From Pseudobutyrivibrio sp. (GTDB lineage: Bacteria; Bacillota_A; Clostridia; Lachnospirales; Lachnospiraceae): a DNA stretch of 32,084 bases. The position numbers were made by a program, and so were the translations under genes. The DNA lies in contig JAILNO010000106.1 in NCBI GenBank assembly GCA_024691465.1, forward strand, positions 1-32,084, written 5' to 3'. This document shows positions 9,266-18,004 of this stretch, piece after piece (position 1 is the stretch's first letter; every line of letters starts with the position of its first letter). The notes under the pieces were generated by a model that had not been told where the DNA came from, made no database searches, and saw only the letters and a list, made by a program, of their open reading frames with translations.

Positions 9266-10717
9266 ATGAGTACAGATAGATACAGTAGCCCACTTTCTGA
9301 GAGATACGCCAGCAAGGAGATGCAGTATATCTTTTCCCAGGATAAGAAGTTTTCTACATGGCGTAAGCTTTGGATTGCACTTGCTGAGACTGAGATGGAG
9401 CTTGGCCTTTCACAGGAAGGTAAGCCAGTAATCACTCAGGATATGATTGATGAGATGAAGCAGCATATCGATGATATTAACTATGGTGTTGCTAAGGCTC
9501 GTGAGGCTGAGGTTAGACATGATGTTAGGAGCCATGTATATGCTTATGGCAAGCAGTGCCCAAAGGCAGCTGGTATTATTCACTTAGGAGCAACTAGCTG
9601 CTATGTAGGTGATAATACAGATATCATTATTATGAGAGATGCACTTCTACTTGTTAGAAAGAAGCTTGTTAATGTAATTGCAGAGCTTGCTAACTTCGCT
9701 GATAAGTATAAGAACCAGCCTACACTTGCTTTTACTCATTTCCAGCCAGCACAGCCTACTACAGTAGGTAAGCGTGCTACACTTTGGCTCAATGAGTTCG
9801 TTATGGATTTAGAGGATTTAGACTATGTACTTTCTACTCTTAAGCTATTAGGTTCTAAGGGTACTACAGGTACACAGGCAAGCTTCTTAGAGCTCTTCAA
9901 TGGCGACCATGATACAATCGATAAGATTGATCCATTAATTGCTAAGAAGATGGGATTTGAAGCATGCTATCCTGTCAGTGGTCAGACATATTCACGTAAG
10001 GTTGATACCAGAGTGTGCAATATACTTGCAGGTATTGCAGCTAGTGCACACAAGATGTCTAACGACATCAGACTTCTTCAGCATCTTAAGGAAGTGGAAG
10101 AGCCATTTGAGAAGAGTCAGATAGGTTCATCTGCTATGGCATATAAGCGCAATCCGATGAGATCTGAGCGTATTGCATCACTTTCTCGCTATGTAATGAT
10201 TGATGCTCTTAATCCAGCTATTACATCCGCTACACAGTGGTTTGAGCGTACACTTGATGATTCTGCTAACAAGCGTCTCTCAATCGCTGAGGGATTCCTT
10301 GCTACTGATGGTGTGTTAGACTTATGTCTTAATGTAGTAGATGGCTTAGTAGTATATGACAAGGTTATTACTAAGAGACTCATGTCTGAGCTTCCATTTA
10401 TGGCAACTGAGAATATCATGATGGATGCAGTTAAGCTCGGTGGTAATCGCCAGGAGCTTCATGAGAAGATTCGTACCCTTTCTATGGAAGCAGGTAAGAA
10501 TGTTAAGGTAGAGGGTAAGGAGAACAATCTCCTTGAACTGATTGCTGCTGATGATGAATTCCCAATGGGACTTGAGGAGCTTGAGGCTACTATGGAGCCT
10601 AGTCGTTATGTGGGACGCAGCCCTCGTCAGGTAGAGGTATATCTGCGCGATGTGATTAACCCAATCCTTGAGGCTAATAAGGACATCTTAGGTGTAAAAG
10701 CAGAAATTAATGTTTAA
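9266..10717 (+). CDS. purB: Adenylosuccinate lyase
   Basis: This fumarase-superfamily enzyme removes fumarate from SAICAR and from adenylosuccinate, so it acts both in IMP synthesis and in AMP synthesis. I start it at the ATG preceded by AAGGAGA at 9254-9260, giving 483 residues. An open frame continues upstream into purF (to 9155) but lacks a ribosome binding site and would overlap PurF coding, so it is not used. The superfamily signature is visible as GSSAMAYKRNPMRSER in the middle of the protein, with Ala where the commoner form has Pro. FTHFQPAQPTTVGKR carries the conserved histidine. It is the last gene of the purine block and is followed by a strong terminator. Confidence 0.96.
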   Translation: MSTDRYSSPLSERYASKEMQYIFSQDKKFSTWRKLWIALAETEMELGLSQEGKPVITQDMIDEMKQHIDDINYGVAKAREAEVRHDVRSHVYAYGKQCPKAAGIIHLGATSCYVGDNTDIIIMRDALLLVRKKLVNVIAELANFADKYKNQPTLAFTHFQPAQPTTVGKRATLWLNEFVMDLEDLDYVLSTLKLLGSKGTTGTQASFLELFNGDHDTIDKIDPLIAKKMGFEACYPVSGQTYSRKVDTRVCNILAGIAASAHKMSNDIRLLQHLKEVEEPFEKSQIGSSAMAYKRNPMRSERIASLSRYVMIDALNPAITSATQWFERTLDDSANKRLSIAEGFLATDGVLDLCLNVVDGLVVYDKVITKRLMSELPFMATENIMMDAVKLGGNRQELHEKIRTLSMEAGKNVKVEGKENNLLELIAADDEFPMGLEELEATMEPSRYVGRSPRQVEVYLRDVINPILEANKDILGVKAEINV

Positions 10718-10737
10718 TAGATAATAAGTAAATCATT

Positions 10738-10776
10738 AGGCCATTTTGTTTAAACAACAAAGTGGCCTATTTTTTT
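10738..10776 (+). terminator. Intrinsic terminator after purB
   Basis: A 13-bp stem (10738-10750 with 10756-10768) contains one G-T wobble, has a 5-base loop, and is followed by a run of seven T. It ends the purC-purF-purB transcript. Confidence 0.92.
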
Positions 10777-10852
10777 CACAAAAAATTAATTAATAAGTTG
10801 TAAAATTTGTATATTAGATGAGGAATATGCAACATACAAGAAAGGTGAACTT

Positions 10853-12157
10853 ATGAAAAGAATTACATCAATAGCGTTTGCATTGTTTATTTCTGCTAGC
10901 TTAGTGCTCACAGGATGTGGGGCAAAAGATACGAAGACATCAGAAAACAGTGCAGAGGCTGATTCAATCACATTACTAAATATTAAAAGTGAGGTAAGTG
11001 AGCAAATCGAAAAATTGGCTAGTACTTACCAATCTGAAACTGGTGTTACGGTGAATGTTATCAATGTAGAGGCTGGTGTAGATGCCCAGGCTTCTGTCAA
11101 GGGATACTATCTGTCCGATCAGATGCCAGATATTATAGCTTGCGAGGCAGCAGGATTTGCTAATTGGGAAGGCTTGCTTACTGATATGAGTGATCAGAAT
11201 TGGGCTAGCAGAACAGATGCTGCCTATGTGGACCCTTCATTTGGAACTATAGGATTCCCATATACCACTGAGGCAATAGGTCTTGCCTATAATGCAGACA
11301 TACTGGCTAAAGCTGGGGTGGACCCTACATCTATCACAAGTCCATCAGCTATGCGTTCAGCTTTTGAGACAATAGATGCTAAGAAGGCAGAGCTTGGTCT
11401 TACAGCTGTAGTAGGATATTGCGCAGAGCCTGTTAATTTGGGATGGTCTAGTGGTAATCATATCTTTGGTGCCTATATAGACTCAGGCCTGGCAAGAGAT
11501 GATACCACTTATATAGACATGATTAACAATGATCATAAGGTGGATGATGCTAGATTTGCAAACTTTGCATCTATGATAAGCATGTTTAATCAGTATTCTG
11601 ATCCTGCACTTTTAACCAGTGGATTATACGATGATCAGGTTCTTAATTTTGCATCAGGTAAGTATGCATTTATCACCCAGGGTTCATGGATAGGTGCCAC
11701 ACTAACTGGTGCAGATGCATCAGCATATGAAGCAGCAGGAAGCTTCAGCGTAGGCGTGGTTCCATATGCATTCGAGGATGGTATGGATACAATTCTTACC
11801 TCAGCACCATCTTGGTGGGCTGTTCCAAAGGAAGGCAATGTAGAGGCTGCAGAGGCATTCTTACAGTGGTGTTCTGGGGACAGTGGACAGAAGATATTAG
11901 TTGAAGAGGCAGGATTCATAAGTCCATTTACAGATTGTACATTTGTTGCATCAGATCCGTTTGCAAAGCCTGTTTCGGAGTACATAGCTTCTGGTAAGAC
12001 ATCCAATTGGCATTGGATGAATCTTGCAGAGGGCATAGGTAATAGTGAGGGCGGATTATGTTATTGTTTCTACAGATATGCCGCAGGAGAAACTGACGCA
12101 GGTTCATTTTTAACCGATGTCAATAATACAATACAAGAATGGTACGCTAAGCTATAG
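10853..12157 (+). CDS. Extracellular solute-binding lipoprotein, probable chemoreceptor partner
   Basis: This is an ABC-type family 1 solute-binding protein of 434 residues. A signal peptide ends at lipobox LTGC (Cys22), so it should be lipid-anchored on the cell surface. The body shows the usual features: an N-terminal beta strand with [20 protein letters not shown], then [43 protein letters not shown], and a late [12 protein letters not shown] segment followed by [12 protein letters not shown]. The ligand cannot be told. No permease or ATPase genes adjoin it. The next gene, 17 bases on, is a methyl-accepting chemotaxis protein. I infer that it delivers ligand to that receptor rather than to a transporter, although a transporter elsewhere could also use it. 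AAAGGTGA precedes the ATG. Confidence 0.88.
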   Translation: MKRITSIAFALFISASLVLTGCGAKDTKTSENSAEADSITLLNIKSEVSEQIEKLASTYQSETGVTVNVINVEAGVDAQASVKGYYLSDQMPDIIACEAAGFANWEGLLTDMSDQNWASRTDAAYVDPSFGTIGFPYTTEAIGLAYNADILAKAGVDPTSITSPSAMRSAFETIDAKKAELGLTAVVGYCAEPVNLGWSSGNHIFGAYIDSGLARDDTTYIDMINNDHKVDDARFANFASMISMFNQYSDPALLTSGLYDDQVLNFASGKYAFITQGSWIGATLTGADASAYEAAGSFSVGVVPYAFEDGMDTILTSAPSWWAVPKEGNVEAAEAFLQWCSGDSGQKILVEEAGFISPFTDCTFVASDPFAKPVSEYIASGKTSNWHWMNLAEGIGNSEGGLCYCFYRYAAGETDAGSFLTDVNNTIQEWYAKL

Positions 12158-12174
12158 AAAGGAGGATAAGAATC

Positions 12175-13944
12175 ATGGATAATTCAAAACATACAGATAT
12201 TAAAGTTACACCAGCGCATTCAATTGTATCAAGAATCTTAGCCCTCAATATAGGTATGCTATTGGCTTTCGTTCTTGTAATGTTCTTTATTATGAGAGCC
12301 ATGAATACATCTACAAACAGCAGTGTTAAGATGTTTGATTCTATGATGTCACTGACAGAGCATGAGGCTGCACTTAAGACAGATGTTATGTCATTATACG
12401 ATCAGGTGACAGGATATGTAGCTGCGGATGCAGTGGAGACACAGGAGGCATTACTTCCTCAGATAGAGGTGGCCAAAGAGACTATAGCAACAGATATAGC
12501 TACACTTAATGATGATTTCAGCAAGTTAGGTAACGAGGAGGCGCTTAATCAGTTACAGGAGATTTCATCACAATATGAGAGGATGACAGCACTTATTGAT
12601 TCATCTATGGCAAAACGTGACGCAGGAGATCAGGCTAACGCATATACGATACTTTTTGATAAGGCTGAGATTCAGAAGGTTGCAATCATCCATTCTACAG
12701 AAGTATTGGACGGAGCTATTTCAAGTGCTGCAGCAGAGACTAGTGACTTGATGGGTAGCCTTATGAATCAGGGACAGATAGTAGCAGGCGTAGGTACTTT
12801 TATAATGGTTATTCTTATTATATTAAACTTCGGTATCAGCTATAGCAGTATCGTGGTTAAGATTAAGAGTATCAGTAAGGAAGTTAATGATATCATCTCC
12901 AACATTGAGCAGGGACAGGGTGATCTTACTGCAAGGATTAATACCAAAACTAAGTCAGAGCTTGTGTATATAACCAGTGGATTGAATCATTTCATAGAGA
13001 CACTTCAGGGAATAATGAAGGATGTAAAGGATGGTACAGTAGTCCTTACAGAGAGCTCCGAGCAGGTTAATAATGAGCTTAGAATAGCTGATGACAATGT
13101 AACCAATTCATCAGCTGCATTAGAGGAGCTATCTGCTAATATGGAATCTATAGTTAGCATCCTTGAGTCTATAAATGAGAGAGTGGATGATGTAAAGCAG
13201 GCCGCTCAGAGAATTACAGATCAGGCTAACGAGGGTACCCAGACTGCTAATGAAATCAAGATTGAGGCAGATGATCTGCAGCTTAAGGTTAATGCTAAGA
13301 AAGAGGACGCAGGCGATAGAGTATCTATCCTATCCGATACACTTACCAGGTCAGTTAAAGAGTCAGAGAAGGTTAGTCAGATCAGCGACCTTACCAATGA
13401 TATCTTAGATATTGCCAGTCAGACTAACTTACTAGCACTTAATGCATCTATTGAGGCAGCACGTGCTGGTGAGGCAGGCAAGGGCTTTGCTGTAGTTGCA
13501 GATGAGATAAGTTCCCTTGCAGCTAATTCTAGACAGACCGCAGCTACAATTCAGGATATTGCTACAGAAGTTACCAGGGCTGTTAACAATCTGGCTACCA
13601 ATGCCCAGGAGGCTTTAGACTTCATCAATGGTACTGTTATAGGAGATTATGATGAGTATGTTGATACAGGTGAGAAGTATGGACATACAGCTGATGTCAT
13701 GAATGAGATCCTATCAGACTTCACAGAGAAGGCAGCTAGTCTTAATGAGATAATGAATGCTATGGTTGAGTCTGTACAGACAATTACCAATTCAATCCAG
13801 GAGAGCTCTCTTGCAATCAATATGAGTGCTGAGAACTCTACAGAAATTGTATCAGGTATCAAGAAGATATTCGATGCAATGGATAAGAATACGGAAGTAA
13901 CAGAACAACTCAATGACACTACTCAGAAATTCACTAATCTGTAG
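12175..13944 (+). CDS. Methyl-accepting chemotaxis protein
   Basis: This transmembrane chemoreceptor signals through CheA/CheW to the flagellar motor. It has 589 residues. TM1 is about residues 21-40, followed by an extracytoplasmic, mostly helical region of about 160 residues (four-helix-bundle type, short). TM2 is about 203-226, then a HAMP domain, then the long cytoplasmic coiled-coil domain. The highly conserved hairpin tip is intact near residues 408-445 ([18 protein letters not shown], then [10 protein letters not shown]). There is no obvious C-terminal CheR-tethering pentapeptide. AAAGGAGG lies before the ATG. It is co-oriented with and close behind a solute-binding lipoprotein, its likely ligand-presenting partner. 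Flagellar or che genes are not in the window. Confidence 0.95.
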   Translation: MDNSKHTDIKVTPAHSIVSRILALNIGMLLAFVLVMFFIMRAMNTSTNSSVKMFDSMMSLTEHEAALKTDVMSLYDQVTGYVAADAVETQEALLPQIEVAKETIATDIATLNDDFSKLGNEEALNQLQEISSQYERMTALIDSSMAKRDAGDQANAYTILFDKAEIQKVAIIHSTEVLDGAISSAAAETSDLMGSLMNQGQIVAGVGTFIMVILIILNFGISYSSIVVKIKSISKEVNDIISNIEQGQGDLTARINTKTKSELVYITSGLNHFIETLQGIMKDVKDGTVVLTESSEQVNNELRIADDNVTNSSAALEELSANMESIVSILESINERVDDVKQAAQRITDQANEGTQTANEIKIEADDLQLKVNAKKEDAGDRVSILSDTLTRSVKESEKVSQISDLTNDILDIASQTNLLALNASIEAARAGEAGKGFAVVADEISSLAANSRQTAATIQDIATEVTRAVNNLATNAQEALDFINGTVIGDYDEYVDTGEKYGHTADVMNEILSDFTEKAASLNEIMNAMVESVQTITNSIQESSLAINMSAENSTEIVSGIKKIFDAMDKNTEVTEQLNDTTQKFTNL

Positions 13945-13947
13945 TTG

Positions 13948-13961
13948 TTCGTATATACGAA
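13948..13961. repeat. 14-nt perfect palindrome with core CGTATATACG
   Basis: TTCGTATATACGAA reads identically on both strands. It lies four bases after the chemoreceptor stop codon and upstream of apbE. The same 10-base core recurs inside a longer palindrome at 20392-20409. It could be a dimeric regulator site, but one 14-nt palindrome in 32 kb can occur by chance. Confidence 0.35.
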
Positions 13962-14009
13962 GGCTGTTGCAAGTGCATATTAATTAATTTAAAATTAATA
14001 TAGCAGTGG

Positions 14010-14043
14010 GGGAGTGTGCATTGCACACTCCCTATATTTTTTT
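14010..14043 (+). terminator. Strong terminator abutting the apbE ribosome binding site
   Basis: Arms of 11 bp (14010-14020 and 14022-14032) are perfectly complementary around a single central base, so the innermost pairs would open to form the loop. They are followed by TATATTTTTTT. A smaller AT-only hairpin (13978-13985 with 13993-14000) lies just before. The T tract ends 13 bases before the apbE ATG and touches its AAGGAT ribosome binding site, leaving no room for a promoter after the terminator. Confidence 0.88.
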
Positions 14044-14056
14044 ACAAGGATAGATT

Positions 14057-15145
14057 ATGAAGCGTTTTAGAATTGTGTCTGCCATGATTGTGGCATTGCT
14101 TATTATTTTTATATTGGCGGTACAATCAGGTATGTTATTTGGGGCTAAGAGCCTTGATAATCAGACTACAGAACAGATTAAATATACAGCGACTTTTCTA
14201 GATATTTTTGACACTCGTACCGAGATTGTAGGGTACGCATATACTGAAGATGAATTCTCTAAGCAGGCACAGATCATTAAGGACCGCCTGATCTTTTATA
14301 ATAATTTATATGATATTTATAATGACTATGATGGCATTAACAATATCAAGACTATCAATGATAATGCAGGTATTTCTCCAGTGGTAGTGGATCAAGAGAT
14401 TATTGACCTAATTAAGTTCAGTAAGGATATGTATGATACCACTGACGGAAGAGTTAATATAGCCATGGGTTCGGTGCTTTCTATCTGGCATGAGTATAGA
14501 GAGTATGGAACTAACAATCCTGATAGGGCATCTCTACCTCCTATGGAGGAGCTTGAGGAGGCAGCTAAGCACACGAGTATTGACGATGTTATTATCGATG
14601 AGGAGAGTAGCACAGTGTATCTGGCTGATCCTGATATGTCACTTGATGTGGGAAGTACAGGTAAGGGATATGCTGTCCAGCAGGTTATGGAGTACTGTAG
14701 AGCACAGGGAATGGATCATATACTTCTTAGTTTAGGAGGCAATATCTCTGGCTTAGGTACACGTATAGATGGAACTAATTTCAGGATTGCTATTCAGAAT
14801 CCTGATATGGATAGTGAGGAACAATATGTGGCCAAGGTAGATATAGATGATGGCCAGTGTGTAGTTTCTTCTGGAGATTATCAGAGATACTATGAGGTGG
14901 ATGGCAAGATATACTGTCATATTATTAATCCTGATACCCTATATCCTGCAGATACTTATGCTTCTGTATCAGTGCTGACAGATGATTCTGGCACAGCAGA
15001 TGCACTTTCTACAGCCCTTTATAATATGACCATAGAAGAGGGCATGGACTTTGTTAACAGTAGGAATGATGTGGAAGCCATGTGGGTATATCATGATGGA
15101 ACCATAGTATATTCTGATCACTTCGAGGAGAGCATAGCTAAGTAA
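14057..15145 (+). CDS. apbE: FAD:protein FMN transferase (ApbE family)
   Basis: ApbE covalently attaches FMN from FAD to Ser/Thr of FMN-binding domains of extracytosolic redox proteins. It has 362 residues. The N-terminus has a hydrophobic stretch (about residues 7-27) but no lipobox cysteine, so it is either membrane-anchored or cleaved by signal peptidase I. Family motifs are LDVGSTGKGYAVQQ near residue 200, LLSLGGNISGLG, CHIINPDTLYP, and SGTADALSTALYNM, which carries the Mg-binding acidic and Thr residues. NusG-domain-II and Gx-family genes follow at once and likely form one operon. No FMN_bind target gene is in the window, so its substrate must be encoded elsewhere. Confidence 0.93.
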   Translation: MKRFRIVSAMIVALLIIFILAVQSGMLFGAKSLDNQTTEQIKYTATFLDIFDTRTEIVGYAYTEDEFSKQAQIIKDRLIFYNNLYDIYNDYDGINNIKTINDNAGISPVVVDQEIIDLIKFSKDMYDTTDGRVNIAMGSVLSIWHEYREYGTNNPDRASLPPMEELEEAAKHTSIDDVIIDEESSTVYLADPDMSLDVGSTGKGYAVQQVMEYCRAQGMDHILLSLGGNISGLGTRIDGTNFRIAIQNPDMDSEEQYVAKVDIDDGQCVVSSGDYQRYYEVDGKIYCHIINPDTLYPADTYASVSVLTDDSGTADALSTALYNMTIEEGMDFVNSRNDVEAMWVYHDGTIVYSDHFEESIAK

Positions 15146-15147
15146 CT

Positions 15148-15525
15148 ATGAAGAAGAATGACGTATATTTAATAATTATTATTCTATTAGTAACAGCAGT
15201 GGCAGTGGTTGCTATGCAGTTTAGGCAGCATAAGGATACCAATACATCACCTACTGCAGTGGTTACAGTGGATGGTGAGGTATATGGCACTTATCCCCTT
15301 AATGAGGATAGAACAGAGCGAATTGAGCTGGAGGATGGCTCATACAATATCCTTAGTATCCATGATGGGTATGCTGAGATAATAGAGGCCAGCTGCCCTG
15401 ATCAGATATGTGTTAATCATATGCATATTCACTATAAGGGGGAGACCATAGTCTGCCTTCCTAACAGAGTAGTAGTAGAGATCATCAATGGAGAGGAATC
15501 AGATATTGATGGAGCTACGCATTAA
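15148..15525 (+). CDS. NusG domain II-containing small membrane protein
   Basis: This 125-residue protein has one N-terminal transmembrane segment (about residues 7-24) and an external domain of the NusG_II type. Diagnostic are the strand pattern TVDGEVYGTYPL, then IEASCPDQICVNH with two cysteines four residues apart, and ETIVCLPNRVVVEI at the end. The family has nothing to do with transcription factor NusG's own function; its role is poorly known. The start is two bases after the apbE stop and lacks a well-spaced ribosome binding site, suggesting translational coupling. As I recall, related proteins sit in flavin-based extracellular electron transfer loci beside a Gx-family protein; the same trio is here. 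Confidence 0.88.
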   Translation: MKKNDVYLIIIILLVTAVAVVAMQFRQHKDTNTSPTAVVTVDGEVYGTYPLNEDRTERIELEDGSYNILSIHDGYAEIIEASCPDQICVNHMHIHYKGETIVCLPNRVVVEIINGEESDIDGATH

Positions 15526-15539
15526 CATTCGGAGGTTAT

Positions 15540-16037
15540 ATGAAGACTAGACAGATAGCGTATCTAGGGCTGCTTATCGCCCTAGCCTTTGTACTTTCAT
15601 ATGTGGAGTTTCTTTTGCCTCTTAGCATAGGTATTCCAGGAGCTAAGATAGGTCTGGCCAATCTGGTTATAGTGGTGGCTCTTTATACTATAGGGTGGAA
15701 GAATGCTCTTATGTTATCTATTGTCAGGGTTATATTAGTGGGATTTACCTTTGGCAATCTAGCCATGATGATGTACTCTTTTGCGGGAGCATTTCTATCA
15801 TTTCTTGTGATGATTATCGCAAAGAGAATCAAGGCTTTCTCTATAACGGGAGTCAGTGTATTAGGCGGAGTCTTTCACAATGTAGGTCAGATTATTGTAG
15901 CTATGCTTGTGTTGGAGACATCTAGCTTACTTTATTATTTGCCATTTCTAATAATCATAGGAACTATTTCAGGTGTGGTAATAGGTCTTCTTTCTGGGAT
16001 GATTACTACCCGTATCAGTAGATTTTTCCAACTTTAA
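15540..16037 (+). CDS. Gx transporter family membrane protein (Hpre_diP_synt_I type)
   Basis: This small integral membrane protein has 165 residues and about five hydrophobic segments. MKTRQIAYLGLLIALAFVLSY starts it, followed by PLSIGIPGAKIGLANL, the conserved block of the family often labelled 'heptaprenyl diphosphate synthase component I' or 'Gx transporter'. Resemblance to ECF-type substrate-binding subunits suggests small-molecule uptake, but the substrate is unknown. CGGAGG precedes the ATG. It ends the apbE operon; the 86 bases after it carry the inverted repeat that covers the next gene's start. The quinone or flavin connection is inferred only from its neighbours. Confidence 0.87.
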   Translation: MKTRQIAYLGLLIALAFVLSYVEFLLPLSIGIPGAKIGLANLVIVVALYTIGWKNALMLSIVRVILVGFTFGNLAMMMYSFAGAFLSFLVMIIAKRIKAFSITGVSVLGGVFHNVGQIIVAMLVLETSSLLYYLPFLIIIGTISGVVIGLLSGMITTRISRFFQL

Positions 16038-16050
16038 TTTTCACATAGAA

Positions 16051-16079
16051 TTCACATAAATGTCAGTTTCTCATAAAGT
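16051..16079 (+). promoter_or_regulatory. Candidate promoter for the ABC cassette
   Basis: TTCACA (16051-16056, five of six to consensus) and TAAAGT (16074-16079, four of six) are 17 bases apart. TTCACATA is also repeated 11 bases earlier (16040-16047). If this promoter is used, transcription starts after the left arm of the inverted repeat. The short transcript would then lack the masking arm that read-through transcripts from apbE would carry. Confidence 0.35.
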
Positions 16080-16125
16080 AACAGGACTAGAGTTTATAGG
16101 ACTAAAAAAAAGGAGAAACTGACAT
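16060..16125 (+). promoter_or_regulatory. 13-bp inverted repeat masking the ABC ATPase start
   Basis: ATGTCAGTTTCTC (16060-16072) is perfectly complementary to GAGAAACTGACAT (16113-16125). The right arm takes in the end of the AAGGAG ribosome binding site and the first two bases of the ATG. In RNA this would form a 13-bp helix closing a 40-base loop and hide the initiation region. In DNA it could be a paired operator with half-sites 53 bp apart. There is no T tract, so it is not a terminator. Confidence 0.7.
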
Positions 16126-17137
16126 GATTTCTGTAGAACATTTATCTAAACGTTACGGTGATGTTTTAGCAGTAGATGATTTGTCCTTTACCATCGAGGA
16201 TGGACACATCTATGGTTTCCTGGGCCCTAACGGAGCAGGCAAATCCACAACACTTAACATCATGACTGGCTGTCTTGCGGCTACCAGCGGAGAAATAAAA
16301 ATAGATGGTCATGACATATATGAGGAGGAGAAGGAAGCTAAGAGATTAATAGGTTACCTTCCAGAGATTCCACCACTGTATGTGGAACAGACTCCTAGAG
16401 AATATCTACAGTTCGTAGCTGAAGCTAAAGGAGTAGCTAAAGCTGATTTAGAACAAGAGATTGACAGGGTAATAGAAGAGACACATATCGAAGAAATGCA
16501 GAATCGTCTGATTAAGCATCTTTCTAAGGGTTATAGACAAAGAGTGGGTATCGCTCAAGCTCTACTTAACAACCCTTCTGTAATTATCTTAGATGAGCCC
16601 ACAGTTGGCTTGGACCCAATGCAAATTATTGAAATAAGAGAATTAATTGCTGAGTTAGGTAAAAAGCACACAGTAATTCTAAGTTCTCATATACTTTCAG
16701 AGATACAGGCTATCTGTGAAAAGGTACTAATCATATACAAGGGCAAACTAGTAGCCTTTGATGATATTGAGAATCTAGGTAAGACTCTGTCCTCAGGCAA
16801 TGAGATAGAGATTATGACTGAGGCCAATGAGGATGAGGTGCTAGGTTTAGCTAAGAGCTTAGGCACTATTACTAATGTGGAACCACTTGAGGATGTAGAT
16901 GGCTATCACAGCTACAAGCTATACACAGAAAGCGACAATCCATACGAGGCATGCAAGCAGGTGTTTAATGTCTTTGCATCTAATTCTACAACTCTAATAA
17001 GACTTAATCCTATACAGACTACTCTTGAGGATATATTCATCGAATTGACCACCATAGAGCAGGAGGCTGAGATTAAGGAGCGAGAGGCAATTGAAGTCCA
17101 AGAAGAGGACGAAGTAGAAGAAAAGGAGGCAAATTAA
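16124..17137 (+). CDS. ABC transporter ATP-binding protein (GldA/NatA-like)
   Basis: This is the ATPase of a two-part export-type ABC system at the inner face of the membrane. It has 337 residues. Walker A is GPNGAGKST (residues 34-42), the signature is LSKGYRQRVG, Walker B is VIILDEPTVGLDP, and the H-loop histidine is in LSSHILSE. The C-terminal third adds a domain typical of exporter ATPases and ends in a charged tail rich in Glu and Lys. AAAAGGAG precedes the ATG, and an upstream complementary segment may block both. The permease starts directly after the stop codon. The four genes from here to 20870 overlap or abut, so they form one complex or pathway. Confidence 0.95.
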   Translation: MISVEHLSKRYGDVLAVDDLSFTIEDGHIYGFLGPNGAGKSTTLNIMTGCLAATSGEIKIDGHDIYEEEKEAKRLIGYLPEIPPLYVEQTPREYLQFVAEAKGVAKADLEQEIDRVIEETHIEEMQNRLIKHLSKGYRQRVGIAQALLNNPSVIILDEPTVGLDPMQIIEIRELIAELGKKHTVILSSHILSEIQAICEKVLIIYKGKLVAFDDIENLGKTLSSGNEIEIMTEANEDEVLGLAKSLGTITNVEPLEDVDGYHSYKLYTESDNPYEACKQVFNVFASNSTTLIRLNPIQTTLEDIFIELTTIEQEAEIKEREAIEVQEEDEVEEKEAN

Positions 17138-18004
17138 ATGGTTGCAGTATTAAAGCACGAATTATCTCTGTATTACCATAGTCTTACGGGGTATGTATTC
17201 GGCGCATTCTTATTAGCTTTTACTGGTATTGGTGCTCTTATTTACAACATTAATGCTTCGGTTGCTAACTTTGAGTATGTGCTTAGTTTCATACAGATTG
17301 TATTCATAATAATAGTTCCAATTCTCACTATGAGAATAATCGCAGATGAGAAGAAGCAGAGGACAGATCAGTTATTATATTCCCTCCCAATCAGTACTGG
17401 GGATATAGTCATTGGTAAATTCCTGGCACTTCTAGTTGTATATATAGTTCCTATGATTTTTATATGCATGTACCCGCTTATTTTTGCTATGTACGGTGAC
17501 GTGTATCTGCCAACTAGCTATGGCTCTATTGTTGCGTTCATATTCTTAGGACTAGCCCTTATCAGCATAGGAATGTTCATATCATCCCTCACAGAATCCC
17601 AGGGCATGGCAGCAGGTATATGTGTGGTGGTAATGCTGTTTAACTACTATTGCACTACATTAGCGGATGCGGTATCGGCATCTGCAGTGGGCTCCGTAAT
17701 TACGATAATTGTAATTATGGTTATCCTTGGTTTCGTGATTAAGTATCTTACTAAATCAGACATAATGGGATATGGATTTGCCATAGTCACCAGCTTAATT
17801 GCTCTAGTTGTGTTCTTAGTTAAGCCTGAGGTATTAGAGAATTTACTTCCTAAGGTTATGAATCAGATATCACTCTTCGAGAGATTTACTCTTTTTTACA
17901 ATGGCGTATTTGATTTAACTGCAATTGTTTATTACATGAGCGTTATTGGTTTCTTTTTATTCTTGTGCGTTCAATCACTTGAGAAGAGGAGGTATAACGG
18001 ATAA
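17138..18004 (+). CDS. ABC transporter permease (GldF-like, ABC-2 type)
   Basis: This membrane subunit of 288 residues has about six transmembrane helices. Family marks are LKHELSLYYHSLTGYVFGAFLLA at the start and IIVPILTMRIIADEKKQRTDQLLYSLPI around residues 60-90, the classic ABC-2 coupling segment. AAAAGGAGG lies at the end of the ATPase gene, and this ATG abuts that gene's stop. Its own stop shares one base with the next ATG (TAATG). It should form the channel with the preceding ATPase. The cargo is unknown; Bacteroidota relatives serve gliding motility, but nothing here supports gliding. Confidence 0.92.
   Translation: MVAVLKHELSLYYHSLTGYVFGAFLLAFTGIGALIYNINASVANFEYVLSFIQIVFIIIVPILTMRIIADEKKQRTDQLLYSLPISTGDIVIGKFLALLVVYIVPMIFICMYPLIFAMYGDVYLPTSYGSIVAFIFLGLALISIGMFISSLTESQGMAAGICVVVMLFNYYCTTLADAVSASAVGSVITIIVIMVILGFVIKYLTKSDIMGYGFAIVTSLIALVVFLVKPEVLENLLPKVMNQISLFERFTLFYNGVFDLTAIVYYMSVIGFFLFLCVQSLEKRRYNG

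Noticed and set aside
11635..12036. 133-residue minus-strand open frame within the solute-binding protein gene
   Set aside because: It is antisense to a complete lipoprotein gene, with no motif and no promoter or ribosome binding site.
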